Of a stretch of DNA of 64,000 nucleotides, positions 52,701 to 61,425 are shown in pieces. Each line of letters starts with the position of its first letter. The stretch's first letter is position 1. Below the pieces are notes generated by a model. It saw only the letters and a program-made list of their open reading frames with translations, was not told the DNA's origin and searched no databases. Origin of the DNA: JAWXTK01 sp044433645 (GTDB taxonomy: Bacteria > Bacteroidota > Bacteroidia > Bacteroidales > Rikenellaceae); contig JAWXTK010000001.1 of NCBI GenBank assembly GCA_044433645.1, forward strand, positions 70,171-134,170. Direction: 5' to 3'. The position numbers and the translations under genes are program-made.

Positions 52701-53995
52701 GCAATCTTTACGCTAAATACTTCCCAGAAGGATTTAACGACAAAACATACAACATTAACGCATGGGCTAAGGCTAAAAACATAGACGATAATGAATTGTG
52801 GGACGCACGTATGACACTAAAACAAAAATTAGTGAACGAAATCAAAAAACGTGTTGCAGACCCAACTCAAATCGTGTTTGATGCTCCTCGCCAAATGGTT
52901 AAACTTAGCGAATCATTCAAGCCAGATGTTTTGACGATAGGTTTTGCACGCCGTTTTGCGACTTACAAACGTGCTCACCTGCTGTTCACTAACCTAGAGC
53001 GTTTGTCTCGCATCGTTAATAACCCTGAGCGTCCAGTTCAATTTGTGTTTGCTGGTAAAGCTCACCCTAACGATAAACCAGGTCAAGACCTTATCAAACG
53101 CATAGTTGAGATTTCAGCAATGCCAGAATTTGTGGGTAAAATCATCTTCCTACAAAACTACGACATACAACTAGCTCGCCGTATGGTTCAAGGGGTTGAT
53201 ATTTGGATGAATACTCCAACTCGTCCTTTAGAGGCTTCGGGTACTAGTGGTGAAAAAGCTGTTATGAACGGTGTAATGCACTTTAGCGTACTTGACGGAT
53301 GGTGGGTTGAAGGTTACAAACCAGGTGCTGGTTGGATGCTTCCACTAGAGCGTACTTTTGAGAACCAAGACTTCCAAAACCAAATGGATGCTGAGATGAT
53401 TTACCGTATTATCGAAAGCGAAATCGCTCCTAGATACTACGATAGAAACTCATCTAACATACCTACAAAATGGCTTGAAACCATTAAACTTTGTATCTCA
53501 GATGTTGCATCTAACTTCACAACTAACCGTATGTTAGTGGATTACGAAGAAAGATTCTACAATAAACTTTACAAACGCAATCAAGCTGTTATATCTTCTG
53601 ACTTTAGACAAGCACGCGAGGTGGCAGCATGGAAACGTAAAGTCAGCAATGCTTGGGATAATGTTAAGATTTGTTCAGTTGAGCAATTTGATGTGGCCAA
53701 ATCAGCAATTATCGTTGGTGATAGCTATCACATTGAAGTTGCGCTTGAAATCGCAAATCTACGTAGCGAAGATATAGGAGTAGAGCTTCTTATCGCCGAC
53801 CAAATTGATGGTGGCAACGTTAGAATCGTGGCTAACCGTGAACTAGAATTTGTAGGCATGAAAAATGACAAAGCTATCTTCTCTATAAACTCTGAGCCAG
53901 ATACTACGGGAACTTACGACATAGCAATTAGGGTATTCCCTAAAAACGATAAACTTCCTCATCGTATGGACTTTGCTCTAGTTAAATGGGCATAA
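49736..53995 (+). CDS. Fused glycogen synthase (GT3-like) and alpha-glucan phosphorylase (GT35)
   Basis: 1419 residues. Residues 1 to about 560 form a GT3-like glycogen synthase (LLFEVSWEVCNKVGGIHTV, then HFHEWMTS and YYEPWGYTPLES). DUF3417 and the GT35 phosphorylase follow from about 590 (RNLWWSWTLAAQEVF, then YFCMEYG, then GHAAFMGLE). The PLP-binding Lys lies in GTSGEKAVMNG near 53250. One chain thus carries enzymes for making and breaking alpha-1,4-glucan, which in most bacteria are separate. Such fusions occur in Bacteroidota; how futile cycling is avoided is unknown. Confidence 0.93.
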   Translation: MSTENKALISPNLLFEVSWEVCNKVGGIHTVVATKALSINKMLGDNYILIGPDIHHEAENQEFEEDKTLFPVWAKMVYSLGLRIKIGRWKIKGSPIVVLVDFSSLFAKKDEILSFMWEQYKVDSISGQWDYIEPVLFGYAAGKIIESYLENFSHASDNVVAHFHEWMTSSGGLYLKAKVPYVANVFTTHATVMGRSLAGNNVPLYGSMKTISADDYARDFNVVAKHSLEKTAAKSADCFATVSDITSDECTYLLQQPVSQVTPNGFEDDFVPKGAELESKRKASRALMLRVAEACLGVSYKKEPLIVGSSGRYEFTNKGLDVFIDSLNKLAQNDKLKKEILAYITVPAGNNGPRHDLKAHLENPNNPIDPNLFKTTTHYLSAQDWDPIYRRMQGTKLMDADSKVKVIFVPTYLDGNDGIFNMPYYDLLLGMDVTVYASYYEPWGYTPLESVAFSVPTITTTLAGFGLWVDAHKAEHKGVDVIKRTDDNNQEVVDSIAAALERYVKMSAKDFAAARVSAQEISQIARWDNLVDYYMKAYDTALNTAQERCSGMHYEGGGDRTEQINFLRQQLSNSTPTWKRMMVEKPLPERLLPLAKLSRNLWWSWTLAAQEVFEYIDLDLYNACDRNPIEMLDKISPRRMKELQEDKYFLSKMDAVYKTFEDYMAEKHDAKSPKIAYFCMEYGMINSLKIYSGGLGILAGDYVKEASDKNVPMVAIGLLYRYGYFTQRLSSQGAQEAGYEAQNFDKLPISPVRDENGEWISVNIGMPGRTVVAKLWRCDVGRTELYLLDTDHDLNLEEDRSITHHLYGGDWENRIKQEIILGVGGVRALNALGIEQDVYHCNEGHAAFMGLERINNLVNTDKLSFSEALEVVRSSSLFTTHTPVPAGHDAFPESMMRQYMSHYPDRLAITWDQFINLGKTNPYNHDEKFSMSVLAANLSQEVNGVSWLHGEVSKDIMGDMWPGYFKDELHIGYVTNGVHFPTWTAPIMRNLYAKYFPEGFNDKTYNINAWAKAKNIDDNELWDARMTLKQKLVNEIKKRVADPTQIVFDAPRQMVKLSESFKPDVLTIGFARRFATYKRAHLLFTNLERLSRIVNNPERPVQFVFAGKAHPNDKPGQDLIKRIVEISAMPEFVGKIIFLQNYDIQLARRMVQGVDIWMNTPTRPLEASGTSGEKAVMNGVMHFSVLDGWWVEGYKPGAGWMLPLERTFENQDFQNQMDAEMIYRIIESEIAPRYYDRNSSNIPTKWLETIKLCISDVASNFTTNRMLVDYEERFYNKLYKRNQAVISSDFRQAREVAAWKRKVSNAWDNVKICSVEQFDVAKSAIIVGDSYHIEVALEIANLRSEDIGVELLIADQIDGGNVRIVANRELEFVGMKNDKAIFSINSEPDTTGTYDIAIRVFPKNDKLPHRMDFALVKWA

Positions 53996-54004
53996 AAGTT
54001 TGAA

Positions 54005-54058
54005 TTTTTATAAAAAAAGTGCAAAATCTTAATTGATTTTGCACTTTTTTTATAAAAA
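54005..54058 (+). terminator. Terminator after the glycogen fusion gene
   Basis: A perfect 24-bp inverted repeat (54005-54028 with 54035-54058), loop TTAATT, with T7 in the right arm. Confidence 0.88.
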
Positions 54059-54090
54059 TTTGTAATATAACAAATCAAGCTATTAATATT

Positions 54091-57000
54091 ATGAAAAAAC
54101 TAGTTTACATTTTAGTATTATTACTAAGTATCAGTGCAGTGCAAGCAACTAATGCTGATTTTTTTGCTAAGACGTCTAATCTACGCGCTCTGTTTGTTAA
54201 TAATCCTAACAACAAGACCGTAGAAATCACCCCTAATCTAGATGTAAATAAACCCGTAAAAGTGAGCCTCGACTTGAAAAAAGGTCATGCTTACGCTATC
54301 TACACTTTCGGCGAATACAACAGACGAAACCCGTCAATATATATAATTAATGACACACCTATAAAACATAACGAGTACACCTCATCAGGTTCTGTGTATT
54401 TTCAAAGAGTATCTAAAAGAATCAACATACTCTACAAAAAGGAAACACTAAAAAATGCAATTCAAATCCTCCCAGGCTCTAGCATGCTTTTAACAGCTAA
54501 GGAGGACAAAACAATAGAACTATCTCTACTTTACGAATCAAAGGCCAAAGCTCCAGGCAAAATCACCATAGTAGAAGTGACTAACCCAGGTGAGCTAACA
54601 GCCTTAGAGAAAGAAGACGAAACGCTAAGCGACACATACGCAGCTTATAGCGAGAGAAACTTTTCATTATCTATGGCCTACCCTAGCTTTGAGCAGGAGC
54701 AAAAAATGGTGGACTACATGATAGATTTAACCTCTAGCAAAAACGCCTTAACACAAGAAAAAAATAAAATCTCAAGCTTAAAAACAACACAAGAACAATC
54801 AAAAGCTTACAGCGAATTATTCTACAAAGCTAGAAAAATTTCCACCCTGCAATCTAGGCTAAAATTCCTAAAACAAGATGCGATAGATTTAGCCATGGAG
54901 GAGATGAAAAAGGATAAAAATTTCCCCCTGGAACTAAACACTGAGCGTTACAAACAGCTCTCGGCATTAATCGCCCAAGGATTCGACGAGCTAAATTCAG
55001 CTAGTGATGAGGCTATCGCAAGGGCAGAACAAGCTCTGGAGCTTCAACAATTAATTTTGCTTGACAACCCTGCGCTAAATTTTGAGCAAATTATCTTCGG
55101 GAAATATAGACTAAAAAACAAGGTAAAAGATTCTCATACCATGTATCTGGCTGCGCCCCATAATAACTGGTCGGTGCAAACTTCAGCCCTAAAAATAGGC
55201 TACACAGCCGAGATAGGAGCGATTAACATAAAAAAAGAAAACGACTACCAGACTATCTACAAGCCTGAGAAATCATACCCTGTGCCCGATATTAAGATGC
55301 ACTTTGATGCAGAAAAATTCTTGTTTACCATGCCCGACAACAAAAGTCACTTGCAAGTACATGAGTATGATTTAAAAAAATAAAAAACTCACCCAGGTAA
55401 CCAAGGGCTCGGATGATAATCTAGATTATTTTGACGCAGCTTACCTGCCTAATGGCAACATAATAGTTAACTCAAACGTGGGTGGCAATGGCGTGCCTTG
55501 CGTTCACGGCAGAGACCAAGTGGGTAATTTATGTGTCTATGACCGTGAGACTCATAATATGCGCCGTTTAGGCTTTGACCAAGACTGCTCGTGGGGTCCT
55601 ACGATGATGAATAACGGCAAGGTGATGTACACACGTTGGGAATATACAGACCTAAATCACGTATATTCTCGTATAGTTATGAGCATGAATCCCGACGGAA
55701 CAGAACAAAAAGCGCTCTTTGGAAGTGGTATGATGTTCCCCAACGCAACTTATGATATTCAAGCAATACCTAACCACCCTAGTGAGTTTGTAGGCATAAT
55801 CACAGGCCACCACAAAAACACTCGCTCGGGCAGATTATTTTTGTTCGACCCAGCCATCTCGCGCACTTCAACAGATGCTATGATACACGAATTTCCTTAT
55901 CGTGAAAGAGAGTTAGTGCCTTTTATCAAAGACCAACTAGTTGATAACGTATGGCCACAATTCCTTAAACCTCAGGCAGTTGACAACAAAACATTTATTA
56001 CCATAGCTAAGTTAAGACCAGAAGGACTTTGGGGTTTATATTTAGTTGATATTTACGACAACTTAGTACTACTAGCCGAATATGAAGGTGAGGGAGTAAC
56101 CAACCCTGCACTTGTTAGAAAACAATATCGCCCAAATATCATCCCCGACAAAACAGACCTCAGCAAAAAAACTGCAACAGTATTTATTCAAGATATCTAC
56201 CAAGGTGTAGGTTTAGAGGGTGTGCCCAAAGGTACAATCAAACAGCTAAGAATACACACCTACGAATTTGCTTATCGTGCGTCACCTTCTCACGTAGAAT
56301 CTCAGGGTATACACTCAGGCTGGGATATGAAAACTTGCCTTGGAATCGTAGACCTTAATGAGGACGGTTCTGCACTGTTTACCATACCTGCAAATACTCC
56401 TATCTCTATCCAGCCCCTGGACGAAAAGGGCAGAGCAGTGCAATGGATGCGCAGTTGGTTAACAGGTATGCCTGGCGAGGTGGTATCATGCGTGGGCTGT
56501 CACGAGGACTTAAACCAAATCCCCGTGCCTAAAAGCAGTATGGCATCTAAAATGGAGCCTTTAGCTCTTACTCCTCCCAAGGGTGGCGTAGCTCCCATGA
56601 GTTTTGATAATCATGTGCAACCCATGCTAGATAGAAAATGTATAGGCTGTCACAATAGCAAACATAAGATAGATTTCACAGGTGGCAGGAAAGACAAACA
56701 AGGATTTTCGGAAAGCTATCTGAATCTTCACCCTCATGTATATAGACAAGGCAACGAGGCTGGTATGCGTGTGCTAACTCCTTATGAATATTATGCAAAC
56801 AATAGCTCGCTGATTCAGATGTTAGAAAGTGGCCACTACGGCGTTGAGTTAGATAAAGATGATTGGTATGCGCTAACTAATTGGATAGATTATAATGTTC
56901 CAGACAAGGGTTACTTCCAGATTGTAGACAGTCAATTATTCCCAAATCAATATGAACATAGAATCTATCTAGCTAAGAAATATGGCAATGGAATATATAG

Positions 57001-57949
57001 TCCGTGGAAAGAGCAAACCGAAGACTTCAAGACTTATCTAGCGTCTCTACCTAAGAGCGAACCTGAGATACCAAGCTACACAGCTCCTAAGTTTAAACAA
57101 CTCAGTGTCAAGGGTTTCCCTTTCACAGCTAAAAAGGGCGAAGAGAAGATAATCACAGTAAATGGCGTGGACTTTAAGTTCATAAAAATCCCTGCTGGTA
57201 AGTTCATAATGGGCGAAAACAGAGCTAATAGCAACGCCTCACCAACTCGCAAGGCCGAGGTTAAACGAGAATTTTGGATGAGCGAATCTGAGCTTACAAA
57301 TGCCCAGGTGAGAGCAATTATCCCCGAGCACGACTCAAGATATTTTGACAGACAAGGCATGACACGTCCAGACGAGGGCTACCCTGCCAACGAGGACAAC
57401 CAGGTTGCTGTGCGCATAAGCTACATTAAGGCTCAGGAATTAGTAAGCAAAATGAGTGAAATAACCAAACAAAACATCAACCTACCAAGCGAGGTTCAGT
57501 GGGAATGGGCAGCTAGAGCAGGCTCGGATAAAGACTATTGGTTTAGCACAACAGATAGCTATGGCGACTTCTCACCCTACGAGAATTTAGCCGACAAGCA
57601 AATGACAAAACTAGCACTAAAAAACATAGTAACCCAATGGAAACCAGGCACAATAGAGTACAAACATAATGCCTATCACCCTAAGGATGAGAGCGTAGAC
57701 GATAATACTATGCTCACCTCAAACCCTAAGGATTACACTTACAAAGCTAACGGTTTTGGACTTTACAACATGCTAGGAAATGTGTCGGAATGGACACGCA
57801 GTGACAATGAGGGAAATGTCAACGAAAAAATAGTTAAAGGTGGCGCATGGAACACTCACCCCAAAGATGCTAGAGTTGCCCCTCGCAGGTATTATTATCC
57901 TTATCAAGCGCCCCATAATGTGGGAGTTAGGCTAATAATCGAGCCGTAA
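54091..57949 (+). pseudogene. Frameshifted gene: hydrazine-synthase-alpha-like propeller with two haem sites and a C-terminal FGE-sulfatase-like domain
   Basis: Two reading frames (54091-55383, then open from 55376 to 57949) together encode one protein of about 1285 residues. Removing one A from the A7 run at 55374-55380 gives KNKKLTQVTKG and joins the frames. The first part has a signal peptide, an all-beta region and a coiled-coil-rich segment. The second opens with propeller blades (FDAAYLPNGNIIVNSN). It carries two CxxCH sites, CVGCH (56489-56503) and CIGCH (56639-56653), and ends with an FGE/SUMF1-like domain (FIKIPAGKFIMGE, then NMLGNVSEWTRS). That last domain has no Cys at the active-site positions. 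Similar HZS-alpha/FGE multidomain proteins are known, usually uncharacterised. As drawn the gene is broken, unless slippage restores the frame. Confidence 0.82.
55374..55380 (+). other. A7 homopolymer at the frameshift
   Basis: Seven consecutive A, followed by T and six A. One base fewer would restore a single open frame; replication or transcription slippage is likely at such a run. Confidence 0.75.
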
Positions 57950-57977
57950 AATATCTAATATCATATATATAGGTGCA

Positions 57978-58012
57978 AAAAAACGTTATTTACTTGTTAG
58001 ATAACGTTTTTT
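57978..58012 (+). terminator. Terminator between the haem/FGE-like gene and tig
   Basis: A 12-bp stem AAAAAACGTTAT (57978-57989) with ATAACGTTTTTT (58001-58012) and an 11-base loop. Confidence 0.8.
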
Positions 58013-58016
58013 GATG

Positions 58017-58024
58017 TATATTTG
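58017..58024 (+). promoter_or_regulatory. -7 element of tig
   Basis: TATATTTG, with TTG at 57994-57996 and a 20-base spacer, inside the preceding terminator loop; ATG at 58063. Confidence 0.6.
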
Positions 58025-58062
58025 CAGGCTAAAAACAAAGAAATAAATTTTTTGATAAAAAT

Positions 58063-59394
58063 ATGAACGTAGTTAGAGAAAACATTGACGGGCAAACAGC
58101 CCTTTTGAAAGTTAGCGTAGCTGAAGCAGATTACAATCCAGCAGTTGAAAAAGCGTTGAAAGAATACAAACGCAAAGCAAATATCCCAGGATTCCGTCCA
58201 GGTATGGTTCCTATGGGTGTTGTCAACAAAATGTACCGTAAAGGTGCTATTGCTGAAGAGGCTTACCGTATCGCATCTAAAGCATGTAGCGATTACATCG
58301 ATGCTGAGAAAATCGAATTTGTTGGTGATCTATTGCCAAGCGAACAGCAACAAGCTCTAGATTTTGAAAACAACACAGAGCACGAATTCATCTTTGAATT
58401 TGGCATCGCTCCTAAAGTTGAAATGGAACTTTCAGCAAGTGACGAGGTTACACTTAACAAAATCGAGATTTCAGAAGATATGAGAGCTGGTTTCACAACT
58501 AACTACTTGCGTAAATTTGGTAAATTAGTTGACGTTGAAACAGTTGAAAAAGACGAGGCACTTAACGTTACTCTAGATAGCGAGGCTATGCAAATCGAAG
58601 AGGCTTACGTTGGTCTTATCAGCATGAGCGATGAGGAGCGTGCTCCATTTATCGGCATGAAAGTTGGTGATACTATGGACGTAAACGTTAACGAACTTTA
58701 CAAAACAGCATCTCAACGTGCATCTATTCTTTCGGTTAAAGAAGAAGAACTTGACACTATCGATCCTAACTTCAAACTTACGTTGACTAAAATCCGTAAA
58801 TTTGCTGAGCCAGAACTTAACGATGAATTCTTCAAAATGGCTTTCCCAGAGGGAGAAATTACAGATGAGGCTGGATTCAAGGCTATGATAGACGCTCAAA
58901 TCTCGGTTGAGCTTGACAGAGAGTCAAACTATATGTTTAACATCAATATGCGTAAATATTTGCAAGAAAAAGCAAACCTTACACTACCTGAAGCTTTCCT
59001 TAAACGTTGGTTGCACGCAATTAACGAAGGTCGTTTCTCTATGGAAGAAATCGAGAGAGATTTCGGTGCTTTCGTTGATATGATGAAATGGAACTTGGTG
59101 CAAAAACACTATGTTAAAGAGTTTGATATCACAGTAAGCAAAGAAGACGCATTGGAAGAAGCTAAAAACCTAGCTATGATGCAATTTGCACAATATGGCA
59201 TGGGTCAAGTAGCAGACGATATGTTAGAAAACTATGCAAACTCTATGCTTGAGAACAGAGAAGAGGCTAAGAAAATCTACGAAAGACTTTACGAATACAA
59301 AGTCCTTGAAGCTCTTAAACCTCAAATCACTATCAAAGAGGCAACTGTTAGCGCAGAAGAATTTGGAAAACTAGCTGAAGCACTTAACAACTAG
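58063..59394 (+). CDS. tig: Trigger factor (ribosome-associated chaperone and peptidyl-prolyl isomerase)
   Basis: 443 residues. The ribosome-binding N-terminus has IPGFRPGMVPMGVVNKMY, the TF signature loop. The middle carries an FKBP-like region with substitutions relative to E. coli, and the helical C-terminus ends in KPQITIKEATVS. It binds nascent chains at the exit tunnel. It is followed by a terminator and then clpP-clpX, the classical tig-clpP-clpX order. Confidence 0.95.
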   Translation: MNVVRENIDGQTALLKVSVAEADYNPAVEKALKEYKRKANIPGFRPGMVPMGVVNKMYRKGAIAEEAYRIASKACSDYIDAEKIEFVGDLLPSEQQQALDFENNTEHEFIFEFGIAPKVEMELSASDEVTLNKIEISEDMRAGFTTNYLRKFGKLVDVETVEKDEALNVTLDSEAMQIEEAYVGLISMSDEERAPFIGMKVGDTMDVNVNELYKTASQRASILSVKEEELDTIDPNFKLTLTKIRKFAEPELNDEFFKMAFPEGEITDEAGFKAMIDAQISVELDRESNYMFNINMRKYLQEKANLTLPEAFLKRWLHAINEGRFSMEEIERDFGAFVDMMKWNLVQKHYVKEFDITVSKEDALEEAKNLAMMQFAQYGMGQVADDMLENYANSMLENREEAKKIYERLYEYKVLEALKPQITIKEATVSAEEFGKLAEALNN

Positions 59395-59423
59395 ACCTTT
59401 AGTAGCAAAGTTTATTAAATATT

Positions 59424-59464
59424 ACAGTCTGCTCTTAAAAAAAAATTAAGGGCAGACTGTTTTT
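59424..59464 (+). terminator. Terminator between tig and clpP
   Basis: A 15-bp stem with one G-U pair (59424-59438 with 59446-59460) and a T run after it. Confidence 0.85.
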
Positions 59465-59485
59465 GGGTTTTAAAAAAGCATAATT

Positions 59486-60154
59486 ATGGCAAAAAATGAA
59501 TTTGAGAAATACGCAATGGGGCATTGTGGTATCAGCTCACTTAAACTACACAATTTCAGCTCGATAAGCAACTCATATATCTCGCCCACCATTATCGAAG
59601 AGCGCCACTTAAATGTCGCTAGCATGGACGTATTCTCGCGCCTTATGATGGACAGGATTATTTTCTTGGGCGTGCCTATTTATGATGATGCGGCCAATAT
59701 TATTCAGGCTCAATTATTGTTTTTAGAATCAACAGATGCCTCACGCGATATACAAATATATATAAACTCACCAGGTGGTTCAGTAACGGCAGGTCTAGGA
59801 ATTTATGACACTATGCAGTTAATCAGCTCAGATGTTGCCACTATATGCACAGGTCTAGCAGCTAGTATGGGAGCAATCTTATTAACAGCAGGTGAAAAAG
59901 GCAAACGCTCTGCCCTACCTCACTCTAGGGTAATGATACACCAACCACTAGGAGGTGCCGAGGGTCAAGCATCTGATATAGAAATCACAGCTAAGCAAAT
60001 CATGCGCACTAAGGCTGAATTATATGATATCTTATCGGATTGTTCGGGTCAAAGCGTAGAAAAAATCACTAAGGATGCAGACCGTGACTACTGGATGAGC
60101 TCTAGCGAGGCAGTGGAATATGGTTTAATAGATAATGTTCTTAAAAAACGTTAA
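59486..60154 (+). CDS. clpP: ATP-dependent Clp protease proteolytic subunit
   Basis: 222 residues. The catalytic Ser lies in TGLAASMGAILL, His in SRVMIHQPLGG, and Asp near the C-terminus in DADRDYWMS. The N-terminal propeptide is about 25 residues. It forms the degradation chamber used with ClpX and ClpA. It is seven bases before clpX. Confidence 0.97.
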   Translation: MAKNEFEKYAMGHCGISSLKLHNFSSISNSYISPTIIEERHLNVASMDVFSRLMMDRIIFLGVPIYDDAANIIQAQLLFLESTDASRDIQIYINSPGGSVTAGLGIYDTMQLISSDVATICTGLAASMGAILLTAGEKGKRSALPHSRVMIHQPLGGAEGQASDIEITAKQIMRTKAELYDILSDCSGQSVEKITKDADRDYWMSSSEAVEYGLIDNVLKKR

Positions 60155-60160
60155 GATAAA

Positions 60161-61411
60161 ATGTCAAAAAAAGACAACGAAAATGTAATGGATAGTTGCT
60201 CGTTTTGTGGGCTTGCAAGAACAGATGTAGAAGTATTGTTTGCAGGGCAAGACGGCTCAAATATATGCGATAAATGCATAGAGCACGGTCATGAGATTTT
60301 GCTCGAAAACAAAGTCACTGAGCACAACAAAAAAGTAAAACCTATCAAGATAGAGGAGTTATTAAAACCCTCAGATATCAAAGCTTTCTTAGACCAATAC
60401 GTCATAGGTCAGGACACAGCTAAGAAATATATGTCTGTGGCCGTGTATAATCACTACAAGCGATTAATGCACTCTGAGGAAAAAAACCAAATAGAGATAG
60501 ATAAATCCAACATTATTATGGTGGGTGCAACGGGTACGGGTAAAACCTTGCTAGCGCGCACTATCGCTAAGTTGCTTAAAGTTCCTTTCACCATAGTGGA
60601 TGCTACGGTATTAACCGAGGCAGGTTATGTGGGCGAGGATGTAGAGGGTATCTTAACTCGTTTGCTTCAAGCAGCTGACTATGATGTGGATTTGGCTCAG
60701 AGAGGTATAGTTTTCATAGACGAGATAGACAAGATAGCACGCAAGGGCGACAACCCTTCTATCACACGCGATGTCTCGGGTGAGGGCGTTCAACAGGCTC
60801 TGCTTAAAATACTTGAGGGCACAACAGTAAACGTGCCACCACAAGGAGGACGTAAACACCCAGACCAGAAATTTATTCAGGTAAACACCTCTAACATATT
60901 ATTTATATGTGGAGGAGCATTTGACGGCATAGAGAAGAAAATCTCTAACCGTTTCAACCAAAATGTTGTGGGTTATGGCCAGGAGCGCAAGAGCAATGTA
61001 GGCAAAGAAAACGTTATGCAATATGTTATGCCTCAGGATCTTAAATCATTTGGACTTATACCTGAGCTTATAGGTCGTATGCCTGTTTTGACTTATCTTG
61101 AACCTCTAGACAAGGCTGCACTGCGCTCAATTTTAACTGAGCCTAAAAATGCTATTATCAAGCAATATATTAGACTCTTTGAGCTGGATAATGTAGAACT
61201 TTCGTTCCAAAGCGAGGTTTACGATTATATAGTTGACAAGGCCTTGGAATATAAACTAGGTGCTAGGGGTCTGCGCTCAATTTGCGAGAATATCATGATG
61301 GACACTATGTATGAGATTCCCTCTAAAAACAACTTAACTCACTATGAGGTAACACTTGATTATGCTAAAGAAAAAGTAGAATCAAACATGGAAAAACTAA
61401 AGAACAAATAA
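60161..61411 (+). CDS. clpX: ATP-dependent Clp protease ATP-binding subunit ClpX
   Basis: 416 residues. An N-terminal zinc finger (CSFCGLARTDV and CDKCIEHG) precedes the AAA+ domain with GATGTGKTLLAR and GIVFIDEIDK. It unfolds tagged proteins and feeds them to ClpP. A loop with GRKHPDQ and VNTSNILFICGGAF confirms the family. It is 14 bases before the transketolase gene. Confidence 0.98.
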   Translation: MSKKDNENVMDSCSFCGLARTDVEVLFAGQDGSNICDKCIEHGHEILLENKVTEHNKKVKPIKIEELLKPSDIKAFLDQYVIGQDTAKKYMSVAVYNHYKRLMHSEEKNQIEIDKSNIIMVGATGTGKTLLARTIAKLLKVPFTIVDATVLTEAGYVGEDVEGILTRLLQAADYDVDLAQRGIVFIDEIDKIARKGDNPSITRDVSGEGVQQALLKILEGTTVNVPPQGGRKHPDQKFIQVNTSNILFICGGAFDGIEKKISNRFNQNVVGYGQERKSNVGKENVMQYVMPQDLKSFGLIPELIGRMPVLTYLEPLDKAALRSILTEPKNAIIKQYIRLFELDNVELSFQSEVYDYIVDKALEYKLGARGLRSICENIMMDTMYEIPSKNNLTHYEVTLDYAKEKVESNMEKLKNK

Positions 61412-61425
61412 AAAAACATAATTAA

